Shown: positions 24,801-32,286 of the stretch, piece after piece
Position numbering within the stretch: position 1 is the stretch's first letter
Layout of the letters: each line of letters starts with the position of its first letter
Assembly (NCBI GenBank): GCA_001784735.1
Contig: MFSB01000033.1
Coordinates: 439 to 34,867, forward strand
From: Candidatus Moranbacteria bacterium RIFCSPLOWO2_12_FULL_48_12
GTDB lineage: Bacteria; Patescibacteriota; Minisyncoccia; Moranbacterales; UBA1568
Reading direction: 5' to 3'
DNA length: 34,429 nucleotides
Notes under the pieces: generated by a model
Databases searched by the model: none
What the model saw: only the letters and a program-made list of their open reading frames with translations
What the model was told of the DNA's origin: nothing
Position numbers and translations under genes: made by a program

Positions 24801-24916
24801 GGTGCAACCTCGGGGTCAACGGCATCTAGCCTCTTCCCATCTGTAGCTACAGCAGCCTGAACGGCCTTGTCTGCTCTCGCGGCAATTTTGAGCATTACCT
24901 CGTCCAATTTACTCAT
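21821..24916 (-). CDS. Giant modular protein 2 (1031 aa), unknown function
   Basis: Not recognised. After a Pro/Ala/Lys-rich N-terminal tail (about 1-110), a module of 220-245 residues occurs twice, at 234-478 and 505-724. Matching landmarks are WIEETKALIPKLDNLDALKK / WMNETKIRILTCNDLAVLKA, LMNLWQEQVVKVIF / LLELWKEQVVNVLF, and ENFLKTNFHWE / LKYLQEQHRW. Shorter, more diverged copies of the front half seem to lie near 117-205 and 845-930. There is no membrane helix and no signal peptide, so it appears cytoplasmic or peripheral. Codon use resembles its neighbours, with no sign of recent transfer. Confidence 0.82.
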   Translation of the reverse strand: MSKLDEVMLKIAARADKAVQAAVATDGKRLDAVDPEVAPGAVEASVDKPTPVVAVENRPARGKPRVGRKPATGASGAKLSRGTRKPKVVGEAPASGDAAARTDVHNGIGEASDARKQAFLAVFNQTLENLKTKISDAKKTKELQSLRRPGKGEKYRFFDLNIFADYFNNQLGKKGDDARNEAFDLFASAEINLEELYLARKLQLRAAESKQSAGRPRPRRGEEERLSIEDLQEKSKVWIEETKALIPKLDNLDALKKLTIFVGKDAGKRRSFNFPREFGSLFGKDASTEIKSTFSAELKGLMNLWQEQVVKVIFGIPNIESEFASFLQESYKTYGKKLNKSGFFRAYVEKFQSMFDGLDDMVEPKRCKALQNKLYELWDKHFAAIEVAQQAKGSGGKPEGKELTEKELFALFFQNLKEGKRQRVVGAAGGELEILSVTPDSITYNYRESGKRAGYQKTVTSMQAVWFENFLKTNFHWERSRPLIQPEAKPEGEELSETETGSRRERWMNETKIRILTCNDLAVLKAMTEFKGAGGTRRIKYPEDFRLYRKDASPDIVQLVRGMKMGLLELWKEQVVNVLFVKRIAEEYFIDQLRNACDGLAAKRITQEDFFEEYLRKFDFTDIEDVRTCAAMDKRLKGMWDVYYPALEMAVNESQFAVLVAALKQKEKGKPFGKGKDGKEFTVVEISDAEQLLRVNYDGLVRKVQPKNVGVILKYLQEQHRWSPEQELVSASQKREPEKRAGQELNMLQIIVEARKKHALELQSKGAISEKQCGYFVRHLDDLIRNAKLDMDDEEYGEVSRAIDTASKAIIIPEELIPQAQVIAEKPVAVGAGEENRRELRIVNALVKEKEKWLKRIDKAKTKEAFDAVTTEAGGNGQDVPGFISGAFVDDLLKKYPPVSDEEREKLTRIANVFQDGIRDVYVKRRNEFYPAGKERTTKERVYGELYTEAEGSGYYYTLFGAIGTGIRAMKEKAPGLVGQKDKYRQQITDALAKGLEDSFVAVGKKLAWSEGEKKTFVDKVIADGIEKFLK

Positions 24917-24957
24917 ATGAAAAGGTTAATAAACTTTTTCTCTCTACGTAATCCTCA

Positions 24958-27843
24958 TTATACACTCTTATCTTTTCTTTCCATATACCTTGCCATCCGC
25001 TGAATCATCATATCAGTAAGCATCGCCGTTCCTTTTTTCCGAATGATAGCAACCATATCTTCAGTTGATCCCCATGCCTTACTGATTCTCACAATATCCT
25101 TACCAATCGTCGCCAAAAGAGGATCAATTTTCTTTTCTATCCGCTCTTTATCTTCAGGTTCTTCACTTTCCTGAATTTCCTCCAATGTTTTTATTCCTGT
25201 TTCGCTCAGATAGCTATCGACGTCACTTAAACCCCCCTCAATATATCTTTGCAACTCACCAACAATCCGCTGCTGTTCGCTCAGCGGTACGACCGATTCG
25301 AATGTTTCCTCTTCTTTTTTTCCCTCCGGTTTGCGATCTCTAGCTCGACCACCAAGCGCTTCTTGCTGCCGATTCCACACATCTCCTAAATCATTATTTA
25401 TTTCTTTCAAAAAAGCTACGGCAAGTAACTGACTCCGGCCATGGATTTTTTCTGCCAATTCTTTCAGCTGCACATCTGTCTCTTTCAGAAATTCGCGCAC
25501 AAAATACACTCCCTTGCCTCTGCTCGCGCTATCATACCGCTTTTCTTTCTTCCCAATCCTACCCAAAGTTTGAGGCGATTCCGCTTTTTCTATCCGAAGA
25601 AGTATGCGTTGCTTGAGTTCCTGTACCTTTTTCTTGAAAGCATCCAAAACCTCTGGAGAGGAATCTGCCTCTGTCGTTCCTTCAAATCTTGGCTTGTCAG
25701 CACGGGTTCTTTTTTTCAATACCCGCGCCTGCGCTTCCCACGATCCCAATAACTTTGTATTGATGTCCTTCAAATGCGCTGCTGCCAATGCTGCCTCAGT
25801 TGGTTTCTCCATTAATTGATCTGTCACTTCTCGCAAATCAGTATCTGTTTCTTTCACAAACTCCCGTACGGTGTATTCCCTGCCACTCTTGGCATCTTTT
25901 CTCGTTTCTGGAATACCAATGTTTTCAAGCTTCTGGAAGGTATCAGCTTCTTTTATACGATCGGCTAGCTCTGCCGTCCTCTTTTCTACTCTCATTTTAA
26001 ATTCCGAAAGTGTAACATCACTTTCCTCTGAATTACCCACTCTCAGATCAAGATACATCCGCGTGAGCCTCCCCTTGCATCTTCGTAAGAGTTCTATCTT
26101 TCTCAGATCTCCCCTGCCACCCCTTGCTCTTTCTTCAGTAAACGCATCAAAATACCCCTTGGCTTGTGTGACCTGGCTATCGACTTCTGCCAACTGACGA
26201 TCTCTTTCGGCATCATCCTTGATTTTTCCCATCACTCCCCGCAATCCGCTCTGCAAAGTTTCAATCTCTCCCCACAAAATCGACGGCGAAGCTTCCTGGA
26301 GTATTTTTTGTACACTCTCCTCTTTATCCAACCCTCCTCGGTGAACCTTCTTTGCCAATTTCCCTTTTCTTTTGTTGTGACCATTCTCGTACTCATTCTC
26401 TTCCGTGAACATCCGCTCCTCAAGCTCGCTCAACTCGGCAAGAACTTTTTCTGTTTCTTCCGGCGATGACTGGTCATTGATTGATTTGAGTAATACCGTA
26501 ATTCTTTTCCCAAACCCTTCGATTGCCGCTTCATCCCCGACAAAGGCGACCCCTCTCCCCGCCAATGCACGATCGGCCTTGTCCTTCAAACGCCTCTTTA
26601 TTTCATTCAGCCTTTCTATCGTAGTCTGCTGAAAGTAGATTTTCCGATACATGCGCTCTAGCTTCTCCAATTTCTTGCTGTCGAGTTTTTTTGTTTCTTG
26701 GTAATCTTTTGATGCTTCCAATTCTTCTTGTTTTAAGCGCAAGAAATCATCTGGTATCACCTCGTGCAACGATAAGGTACCGCCTGGCACCTTAATGAGC
26801 GTATCTGTTGGTGCTTCTACTGATGTTTCTCCTGGTACTTTCGTCAAGGCACGGATCTCAGCCAGTAAGTGCATTTTTCGGCGGCCACTCTCCAAAAAAC
26901 GCCCATCCAAGACATTCCATTCCTTCCCGATTGCCTCAATTTTCACTTTCACTGATTGCAAGGCTGCTAATGAGGCTAGCCCCTGACTCCTCAAATCTAA
27001 ATCTTTAACTTCGCCTCGCAAGCTCTGGCCGTAATTTTCTTCAATCGCTTCCTTCCATGCGTCCATCATCTTACCGCTTGCTTCGTACTCTTGGCCAAAA
27101 GCATCATCTATTTTCGACATCTCCTTCTCGTAGGCCTTATACAGCAGCGGGCGTTCTTCTTGTAGCGAGTCGATCTTCACCATTCCCTTCACGCCGATGG
27201 CAACATCGAAATTCTTGAGCGGCTTCCTCTGTTCTTTCTTGTCATATTTGATCACTCCATCAGCATTGTATTCCGTAAAAGGTACTTCCGCTTCGCCATC
27301 CTTCAAAGACACCCCTTCGACTTTGATTTTCTCGCCTGTATGAAGATTCTTAAAAATATCGCCCGTGAGCCGATACACTGTTTTTTTCGGTGGCTGCACT
27401 GGATCTGGAAGAGTCTTGGCAGAGACATTCTTCTCTCTTTGTTGAGGGACGCCACTATCACCACTCATGAGTGGCACTGGTTGCGTAGCAACTGCACCTG
27501 CCTGCACTTCCGCTACTATTTCAGATGTACTCGCATCATCCGGTTTGGCTGATTTCGAAGCAGCTCTTTTCCGTGGTTTCCTTTCCTTTTTATCCGGCTT
27601 AATTGTATCCGAAGCGGTTTTACTTTGCGGTGTTTCTGACTCACCCACTTCACTCCCCGGTAAAGCTTTTCTCTCTCCATTTATCGGGCGTGCCGGTTCT
27701 TTTGATGGAGTGTCCAGTGCCACTGGTTTGTCCCCAAGACCATCAATATAAGTTATTTCGGGCACCCCTGAACCGCCGGAAGCTTTTACTGCTTCGGCTT
27801 TACTTTGAAAAATTCTTCCCAAAAACTTTTCTGCCCCGAACAT
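24958..27843 (-). CDS. Giant modular protein 3 (961 aa), unknown function
   Basis: Not recognised. A disordered Pro/Ser/Lys-rich N-terminus carries basic KPDKKERKPRKRAASKSAK. A small beta-rich segment (154-228, VYRLTGDIFKNLHTGEKIKV) follows; it may be related to the duplicated domain of giant protein 1. Long helical or coiled-coil regions come next (230-600). A roughly 100-residue repeat occurs at 613-712 and 735-834: IGIPETRKDAKSGREYTVRE / IGKKEKRYDSASRGKGVYFV, both continuing REF-KETD...LKxIN...W..Q. No membrane helix or signal peptide. It is the first gene of the six-gene locus. Its promoter is not clear; a weak TTCACT-17-TAATAA lies in element C. Confidence 0.82.
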   Translation of the reverse strand: MFGAEKFLGRIFQSKAEAVKASGGSGVPEITYIDGLGDKPVALDTPSKEPARPINGERKALPGSEVGESETPQSKTASDTIKPDKKERKPRKRAASKSAKPDDASTSEIVAEVQAGAVATQPVPLMSGDSGVPQQREKNVSAKTLPDPVQPPKKTVYRLTGDIFKNLHTGEKIKVEGVSLKDGEAEVPFTEYNADGVIKYDKKEQRKPLKNFDVAIGVKGMVKIDSLQEERPLLYKAYEKEMSKIDDAFGQEYEASGKMMDAWKEAIEENYGQSLRGEVKDLDLRSQGLASLAALQSVKVKIEAIGKEWNVLDGRFLESGRRKMHLLAEIRALTKVPGETSVEAPTDTLIKVPGGTLSLHEVIPDDFLRLKQEELEASKDYQETKKLDSKKLEKLERMYRKIYFQQTTIERLNEIKRRLKDKADRALAGRGVAFVGDEAAIEGFGKRITVLLKSINDQSSPEETEKVLAELSELEERMFTEENEYENGHNKRKGKLAKKVHRGGLDKEESVQKILQEASPSILWGEIETLQSGLRGVMGKIKDDAERDRQLAEVDSQVTQAKGYFDAFTEERARGGRGDLRKIELLRRCKGRLTRMYLDLRVGNSEESDVTLSEFKMRVEKRTAELADRIKEADTFQKLENIGIPETRKDAKSGREYTVREFVKETDTDLREVTDQLMEKPTEAALAAAHLKDINTKLLGSWEAQARVLKKRTRADKPRFEGTTEADSSPEVLDAFKKKVQELKQRILLRIEKAESPQTLGRIGKKEKRYDSASRGKGVYFVREFLKETDVQLKELAEKIHGRSQLLAVAFLKEINNDLGDVWNRQQEALGGRARDRKPEGKKEEETFESVVPLSEQQRIVGELQRYIEGGLSDVDSYLSETGIKTLEEIQESEEPEDKERIEKKIDPLLATIGKDIVRISKAWGSTEDMVAIIRKKGTAMLTDMMIQRMARYMERKDKSV

Positions 27844-27864
27844 TCAGTTTTTCTTTTTTGCTTA

Positions 27865-28086
27865 TTACCAAACGAAGTGAGCGCAGTGAAAGTTCACTTT
27901 CACTGCCGACCGCGTGCTGCCAAAGCTCCAGCGGTGGCGCAGCGTAGTGCCAGCCCGCTTCGCCCGCCTAGCCGTCGAGGCTGGCCGGAGCTACAGCGAG
28001 GCGAAGTAACATCGGATCCAACCCAGAGCTTGCCACGGGCGTTCGCGAACGACGTGGCTTGCTCTGGGGTAGTAAATATCCGTTAT
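27865..28086. repeat. Interspersed palindromic element, copy C (large)
   Basis: Starts TTACCAAACGAAGTGAGCGC and ends TATCCGTTAT, like copies A and B. In between it carries CGCCTAGCCGTCGAGGCTGGC and the nested palindrome CCAGAGCTTGCCACGG...CCGTGG-type CGTGGCTTGCTCTGG. It fills most of the divergent gap between the giant-protein locus and the first GT-C gene. Confidence 0.7.
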
Positions 28087-28089
28087 TTC

Positions 28090-28098
28090 TGCTATAAT
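28090..28098 (+). promoter_or_regulatory. Extended -10 promoter of the first GT-C gene
   Basis: TGCTATAAT directly after element C and 33 bases before the ATG at 28132; no good -35. Confidence 0.6.
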
Positions 28099-28131
28099 TC
28101 TACCATAAAAAACAAAAAATCAAAAACGTTT

Positions 28132-29763
28132 ATGAGCGAACGTTTCGCTTTCCGTCCCCACCATATTGCTACATGGATCGCTCTTGCGGTCATCCTCATT
28201 CTCGCCTTTACGGTGAGAATCTATCACATCGAAACCATCCCCGCCGGGCTCTACCCCGACGAAGCTGCCAACGGCGTCGATGCCATTCACGCTCTCGAAA
28301 CCAAAAACTTTCAGCTTTTCTATCCGGCCAATTTCGGCCGCGAAGGGCTCTTCATCAATCTACAGGCGTTCTCAATCGCCATTTTCGGCAACACCATCCT
28401 CGGACTCAAACTCTGGTCTATTCTTTTCGGGACTTTGTCCGTTCTCGGCATCTATCTCCTCGGGAGAGAGCTTTTTCACCGGCGCATCATCGGCATCCTC
28501 GCCGCGTTCATGCTGGCCACCTCCTATTGGGCGATCAACTTCTCTCGCATCGGCTTCCGCGCCATCATGACCACCTTCGTCCTCACTTTCTCTTTCTACT
28601 TCTTCTTCCGCGGACTGCGCACGCGGAAACTCCGTGACTTCCTCCTCTCCGGACTCCTCTTCGGGCTCGGGCTGCATACCTATATCGCTTTTCGCGTCGC
28701 TCCCCTCATCCTCATCATCCTCCTCCCGGCGTTCCTCCTCTCCTACGAGAATTTTCTCCGCCGTTTCTGGAAACAGGGAGCGCTTTTTTTGCTGGCAGCC
28801 TTCATCGCCGCCGCGCCGATGCTCTATCATTTCTTCATTTCCCATCCCGAAGATTTCGTTTCGCGCGCCTCTCACATTTCCGTCTTCTCAGCGGAAGCCA
28901 ACCATGGAGACCTCCTCGGCACGCTCCTCAAAACACTTTCTCTGTCGCTCATAAAATACAATTTCTTCGGCGATCAGAATTGGCGCCACAATTACCCGCC
29001 CTATCCGGTTCTTGATCCTTTCGTCGGCACCTTCTTCCTGGCCGGTTTCCTCTTCGTCATCTGGCGGACGATCATCCTCCTCGGCCGGCGCATCCGCGAG
29101 GGCGATCGGGACACGCGTCTGGTTACCTATTTCTTCCTCCTCGGATCATTCTTCGTCATGCTCATGCCGGAGTTTCTCACCAACGAAGGCTTGCCGCACG
29201 CGCTCCGCTCCATCGGCACCCAGACGCCGGTCTTTCTCATGGCCGCGCTGGCTGCCTCTTGGATAGCCCGCAAGGCGCTCTCCGCGCAGACCGGTGCCCG
29301 CATCGCTCTCTTCTCGCTCCTCGTTGTCGCCCTGGGAGCAAGCGCTCTTTTCAACCTCACGAAGTATTTTGTTTTCTTCGCCCACAATGAGTCTGCCGCC
29401 GCCTCTTTCAACGAAAGCTATACCAATATGGTGCGCTATCTCATCTCCCTGCCGGAAGAAACCCACAAATATGTGCTCGCTGATGAAAAGGGCAACAGCG
29501 ACCGCTTCCGCCTGCCCGTTTTCGCCCATCCGGTCTATTTTCTCACCTACCGCCAAGTGGCCAACCTCGAAATCGTAGAGCCCGAAACGGTCCTCAGGCG
29601 GCCGGGAATATTTCTCATGCTCAATTACAAAGATGTGCTTGCCCAGCGGATCCAAAAATTTTATCCGGATGCCTCTATCAAACACATCGATATGAATGAG
29701 CCGGAGCGCGCCGGGGGAGACTTCAATGTCATCGTTCTGCCTTCAGCAGAAAATAAAAAATAA
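28132..29763 (+). CDS. GT-C fold glycosyltransferase (PMT/ArnT-like), first copy
   Basis: The protein has 543 residues from ATG 28132. The ORF-track start at 27805 is wrong: that extra stretch is translated repeat DNA. About 10-12 membrane helices. The first outer loop carries the catalytic-type acidic pair in IPAGLYPDEAANG (Asp43-Glu44), and NFSRIGFRAI follows. This is the layout of GT39/GT83 enzymes, which use polyprenyl-phosphate-linked sugars outside the membrane. Substrate unknown: protein O-glycosylation or lipid/polysaccharide decoration are both possible. The C-terminal roughly 130 residues form a soluble outer domain. Same direction as the second GT-C gene, with a 372-base gap. Confidence 0.88.
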   Translation: MSERFAFRPHHIATWIALAVILILAFTVRIYHIETIPAGLYPDEAANGVDAIHALETKNFQLFYPANFGREGLFINLQAFSIAIFGNTILGLKLWSILFGTLSVLGIYLLGRELFHRRIIGILAAFMLATSYWAINFSRIGFRAIMTTFVLTFSFYFFFRGLRTRKLRDFLLSGLLFGLGLHTYIAFRVAPLILIILLPAFLLSYENFLRRFWKQGALFLLAAFIAAAPMLYHFFISHPEDFVSRASHISVFSAEANHGDLLGTLLKTLSLSLIKYNFFGDQNWRHNYPPYPVLDPFVGTFFLAGFLFVIWRTIILLGRRIREGDRDTRLVTYFFLLGSFFVMLMPEFLTNEGLPHALRSIGTQTPVFLMAALAASWIARKALSAQTGARIALFSLLVVALGASALFNLTKYFVFFAHNESAAASFNESYTNMVRYLISLPEETHKYVLADEKGNSDRFRLPVFAHPVYFLTYRQVANLEIVEPETVLRRPGIFLMLNYKDVLAQRIQKFYPDASIKHIDMNEPERAGGDFNVIVLPSAENKK

Positions 29764-29964
29764 AGTATCCCCGGCCAGCTCTGCTTACTAAATTACATTT
29801 CAAAAAAACACACAATTAGCAGATGCGAAAAAAGATGCCATATCATCAAGTTTGAGCTAGCAGGGCAGGCAAAATGAAAAACCACCCGTCTCGCCGGAGG
29901 CTTCGCCGAGGCGGGCAAAGAAAAGTTCAAAATGGGTAAAATCTAAAGATCATTTTCACGTTGG
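29764..29964. other. Gene-free spacer
   Basis: No gene. It contains a palindromic repeat CCCGTCTCGCCGGAGGCTTCGCCGAGGCGGG (29885-29915, described in full as a hairpin with a short loop). The rest is A/T-rich and shows no terminator with a T-tract. Confidence 0.6.
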
Positions 29965-30116
29965 GCGCCTTCTGCGGAAAAATTTCCAGAGAGGCTTGAA
30001 AGTTTTTCGAGCACGGTGCCGTCCCGTCAAGACGGGGCGGATCGAAAAAGTTTCAGAAGTGAGTTCGCCGCTGGGCGAACGAGTGTCTCTCGGGAAATTT
30101 TTCCGCACGAAGGTGC
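29965..30116. repeat. Compound inverted repeat upstream of the second GT-C gene
   Basis: The outer arms GCGCCTTCTGCGGAAAAATT and AATTTTTCCGCACGAAGGTGC (29965... / ...30116) pair over about 29 bases. Inner arms GAAAGTTTTTCGA / TCGAAAAAGTTTC pair inside them. Two hairpins, CCCGTC-AAG-ACGGG and GTTCGCC-GCT-GGGCGAAC, fill the loops. It ends 19 bases before the ATG at 30136. Confidence 0.7.
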
Positions 30117-30135
30117 TACAACCAAAACAATAATT

Positions 30136-32118
30136 ATGGATTTCCTGAAAAAACATGCTTTTCTCATTGTCGCCGGCATTTTGACTTTCCATTTCATCCT
30201 CTCCCTCATGGTGTCCAGCCAGGAATCCATGATTTTTGATGAGAAAGCTCACATCCCCGCCGCTTACAGTTACGTCCGCTACGGCGATATGCGCCTCAAT
30301 CCCGAGCATCCACCTTTCCTCAAAGACCTGGCAGGCCTCCCGCTCCTTTTTCTACAACCGGCTTTTCCCCTCGCGTCCAAAGAATGGCAGTCCGGCGCCA
30401 ATGAACAGTGGGCTATCGGCGATATGTTCGTCAATTGCACGCGGCCGGACATCGTCTGCAATGACGCTGACACCATCCTTTTCTGGTCGCGCATCCCCAT
30501 CACTCTTATCGCCGTAGTCCTCGGCATCGTCCTTTTCCTCTGGACGCGGGAACTGGCTGGGACGCTCGCGGGACTTTTCGCGGTTACCCTGTATGCCTTC
30601 GATCCCAATATTATCGCCCACAATCACTATGTGACGACTGACATCGGTATCGCCGCGTTTCTCTTTTTCGCATTCTATTTTTTCGTCCGTTTCCTGAAAA
30701 ATCCCAGTTTCAAGAATGTCCTTATCGCGGGAATTTTTCTGGGGCTGGCGGAGCTCGCCAAATTTTCTGCTGTCCTGCTCTTCCCCATCTTCGGCCTCTT
30801 CGCCGTCCTCTATGGGCTCAGCAAACGGAAGCCGACTGACGATGCCCGCTCGGTGTTTGCCTTCAAGCTGCGCTCTGTATTCGAGTATGTCCTCAAATAC
30901 GCCGGGAGTGTCATCATCTGCTTTGGGCTCATCTGGATCCTCTACTTCATGAATACGCTCAATATGCCAGGCGAAAAACTTTCTGAAAACGCCCTCGCCG
31001 CTTTCCCGCATACCACGGCTGTCGGAAAATTCGCCATCGACTTCGTGACAGCCACCAGCCAGTCGCCCCTCCTCAAGCCGTTCTCTGAATACTTCCTCGG
31101 CGTCTTTATGGTGTTCGGCCGCGTGACTGGCGGCAACACCTACTATTTCCTCGGTCAGGTTTCCAACCAAGCTTCCCCCTGGTATTTCCCGATTGTCTTT
31201 CTCCTCAAAGAAACCTTGCCGTTCCTCATTATCCTCCTCCTCACCTCTCTCTACGCCCTCTCCCGGATAGGCAAAACTCTCATCCGAGAAAAGGGAGCGG
31301 CCTTTCCTTTCCTGGTCCGCCTAGACTCTCGCCTCGATTCGGCGAAGTGGGCGGCGAAGCTGGCCCGTTCCTTTCAAAACAATACGACGACGTACCTGGC
31401 CCTGTTTTTCATCCTCTTTTACAGCTACGTGAGTATTACCGGAAACCTCAACATCGGCTTGCGCCACCTTTTCCCGATCCTCCCCTTTCTCTATATGCTG
31501 ACCGCCAAAGTAAGCTTTGACTTCTTCCGCCGTCATGAAAATGACAAGGTAACGCGCCAAATCCTGGCCTGTATTCTCGGTGGTTTGACTTTATCTATAG
31601 TAGCTATCCCCATCTTGGCATACCCCAGCTATCTCTCGTATTTCAATGCCGCCGCTGGCGGACACTTAAACGGATATCAGTACGTTACGGACTCCAATTA
31701 CGACTGGGGCCAAGACCTTAAACATTTGCGGAACTTTGTCGATACATATAATAATTGCCTGAGCACCGGTATCGGAGCTCTTAATTGCAAAGGCATTAGC
31801 ATCAATCCTAAGGCTTTGACTGAGTCAAGCTCCTCCCGCATGGCAGGTGACAAGGCTTTGTTTATTGACAAAATTCGCGTTGACTACTTCGGCGGCGCCA
31901 GTCCGACCTACTATCTCGGCAACAAATACGTTTCTTGGCACTCCTACAACGACCCGGAGCCTGGCTGGTATGCCCTCTCGGCTGGATTCATCCAAGAAAG
32001 CTCTTATTCTCCCAACTTGAAGCCAGGAGACAAGACTTACGCCTGGAGGTTTGACTATCCGCTCGTCACCCGCGCCGGTGATTCCATTTTCGTCTATTAC
32101 ATCCCAGAAATAAAATAA
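30136..32118 (+). CDS. GT-C fold glycosyltransferase (PMT/GT39-like), second copy
   Basis: The protein has 660 residues from ATG 30136; the track start 30016 lies in repeat DNA. Multi-pass membrane protein with MIFDEKAHIPAAYSYVRYGD (Asp35-Glu36 in the first outer loop), NPEHPPFLKDLAGLPL, and a second acidic site in HYVTTDIGIAAF: the classical PMT-family order of dolichol/polyprenyl-phosphate mannosyltransferases. NIGLRHLFPILPFLYML marks the late membrane region, and a soluble C-terminal domain (SNYDWGQDLKHL) follows. The segment RLDSRLDSAKWAAKLARSF in a late loop is encoded by a dispersed repeat and may be an in-frame insertion. It is followed by an intrinsic terminator. Only distantly similar to the preceding GT-C gene. 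Confidence 0.9.
   Translation: MDFLKKHAFLIVAGILTFHFILSLMVSSQESMIFDEKAHIPAAYSYVRYGDMRLNPEHPPFLKDLAGLPLLFLQPAFPLASKEWQSGANEQWAIGDMFVNCTRPDIVCNDADTILFWSRIPITLIAVVLGIVLFLWTRELAGTLAGLFAVTLYAFDPNIIAHNHYVTTDIGIAAFLFFAFYFFVRFLKNPSFKNVLIAGIFLGLAELAKFSAVLLFPIFGLFAVLYGLSKRKPTDDARSVFAFKLRSVFEYVLKYAGSVIICFGLIWILYFMNTLNMPGEKLSENALAAFPHTTAVGKFAIDFVTATSQSPLLKPFSEYFLGVFMVFGRVTGGNTYYFLGQVSNQASPWYFPIVFLLKETLPFLIILLLTSLYALSRIGKTLIREKGAAFPFLVRLDSRLDSAKWAAKLARSFQNNTTTYLALFFILFYSYVSITGNLNIGLRHLFPILPFLYMLTAKVSFDFFRRHENDKVTRQILACILGGLTLSIVAIPILAYPSYLSYFNAAAGGHLNGYQYVTDSNYDWGQDLKHLRNFVDTYNNCLSTGIGALNCKGISINPKALTESSSSRMAGDKALFIDKIRVDYFGGASPTYYLGNKYVSWHSYNDPEPGWYALSAGFIQESSYSPNLKPGDKTYAWRFDYPLVTRAGDSIFVYYIPEIK
31318..31364. 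repeat. Repeat fragment inside the second GT-C gene
   Basis: CGCCTAGACTCTCGCCTCGA... to ...GGCGAAGCTGGC encodes RLDSRLDSAKWAAKLA. It shares CGCCTAGACTC with rpmE (3541) and the overall layout with element C. Confidence 0.5.
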
Positions 32119-32126
32119 TCGGATAC

Positions 32127-32155
32127 AAAAACACTCTTTTTTGGAAGTGTTTTTT
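32127..32155. terminator. Terminator after the second GT-C gene
   Basis: AAAAACACT...AGTGTTTTTT stem with T-tracts on both strands; it can also serve the convergent holB-ftsQ transcript. Confidence 0.8.
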
Positions 32156-32179
32156 GAAATATGTAGTAGTATACTTTTA

Positions 32180-32282
32180 CAATTTCTAATTTCTAATTAC
32201 CAATTTCTAATAAAGTTACAATATTCAATTCCAAAACTAAAAGTTGCATTAGATATTAGAAAATAGGTATTAGATATTTTTG
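32180..32282. repeat. Heptamer-tract spacer
   Basis: AATTTCTAATTTCTAATTACC at the left and GCATTAGATATTAGAAAATAGG...GATATT at the right, the latter abutting the ftsQ stop codon at 32287. Same arrangement as at 10.9 and 17.8 kb. No gene. Confidence 0.75.
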
Positions 32283-32286
32283 TAGA

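Noticed and set aside
27805-28131. N-terminal 109-residue extension of the first GT-C gene
   Set aside because: It is translated repeat element C plus the promoter; the real protein starts at 28132 after the TATAAT box.
28372-28875. 167-aa minus-strand ORF rich in Glu/Gly
   Set aside because: Antisense shadow of the GT-C gene; its composition mirrors Leu/Ser/Phe codons on the other strand.
30016-30135. N-terminal extension of the second GT-C gene (MPSRQDGADRK...)
   Set aside because: It is encoded by the compound inverted repeat; the hydrophobic family-like N-terminus begins at ATG 30136.
30352-31170. 272-aa minus-strand ORF
   Set aside because: Antisense shadow of the second GT-C gene, with the same Glu/Asp-rich signature as other shadows.
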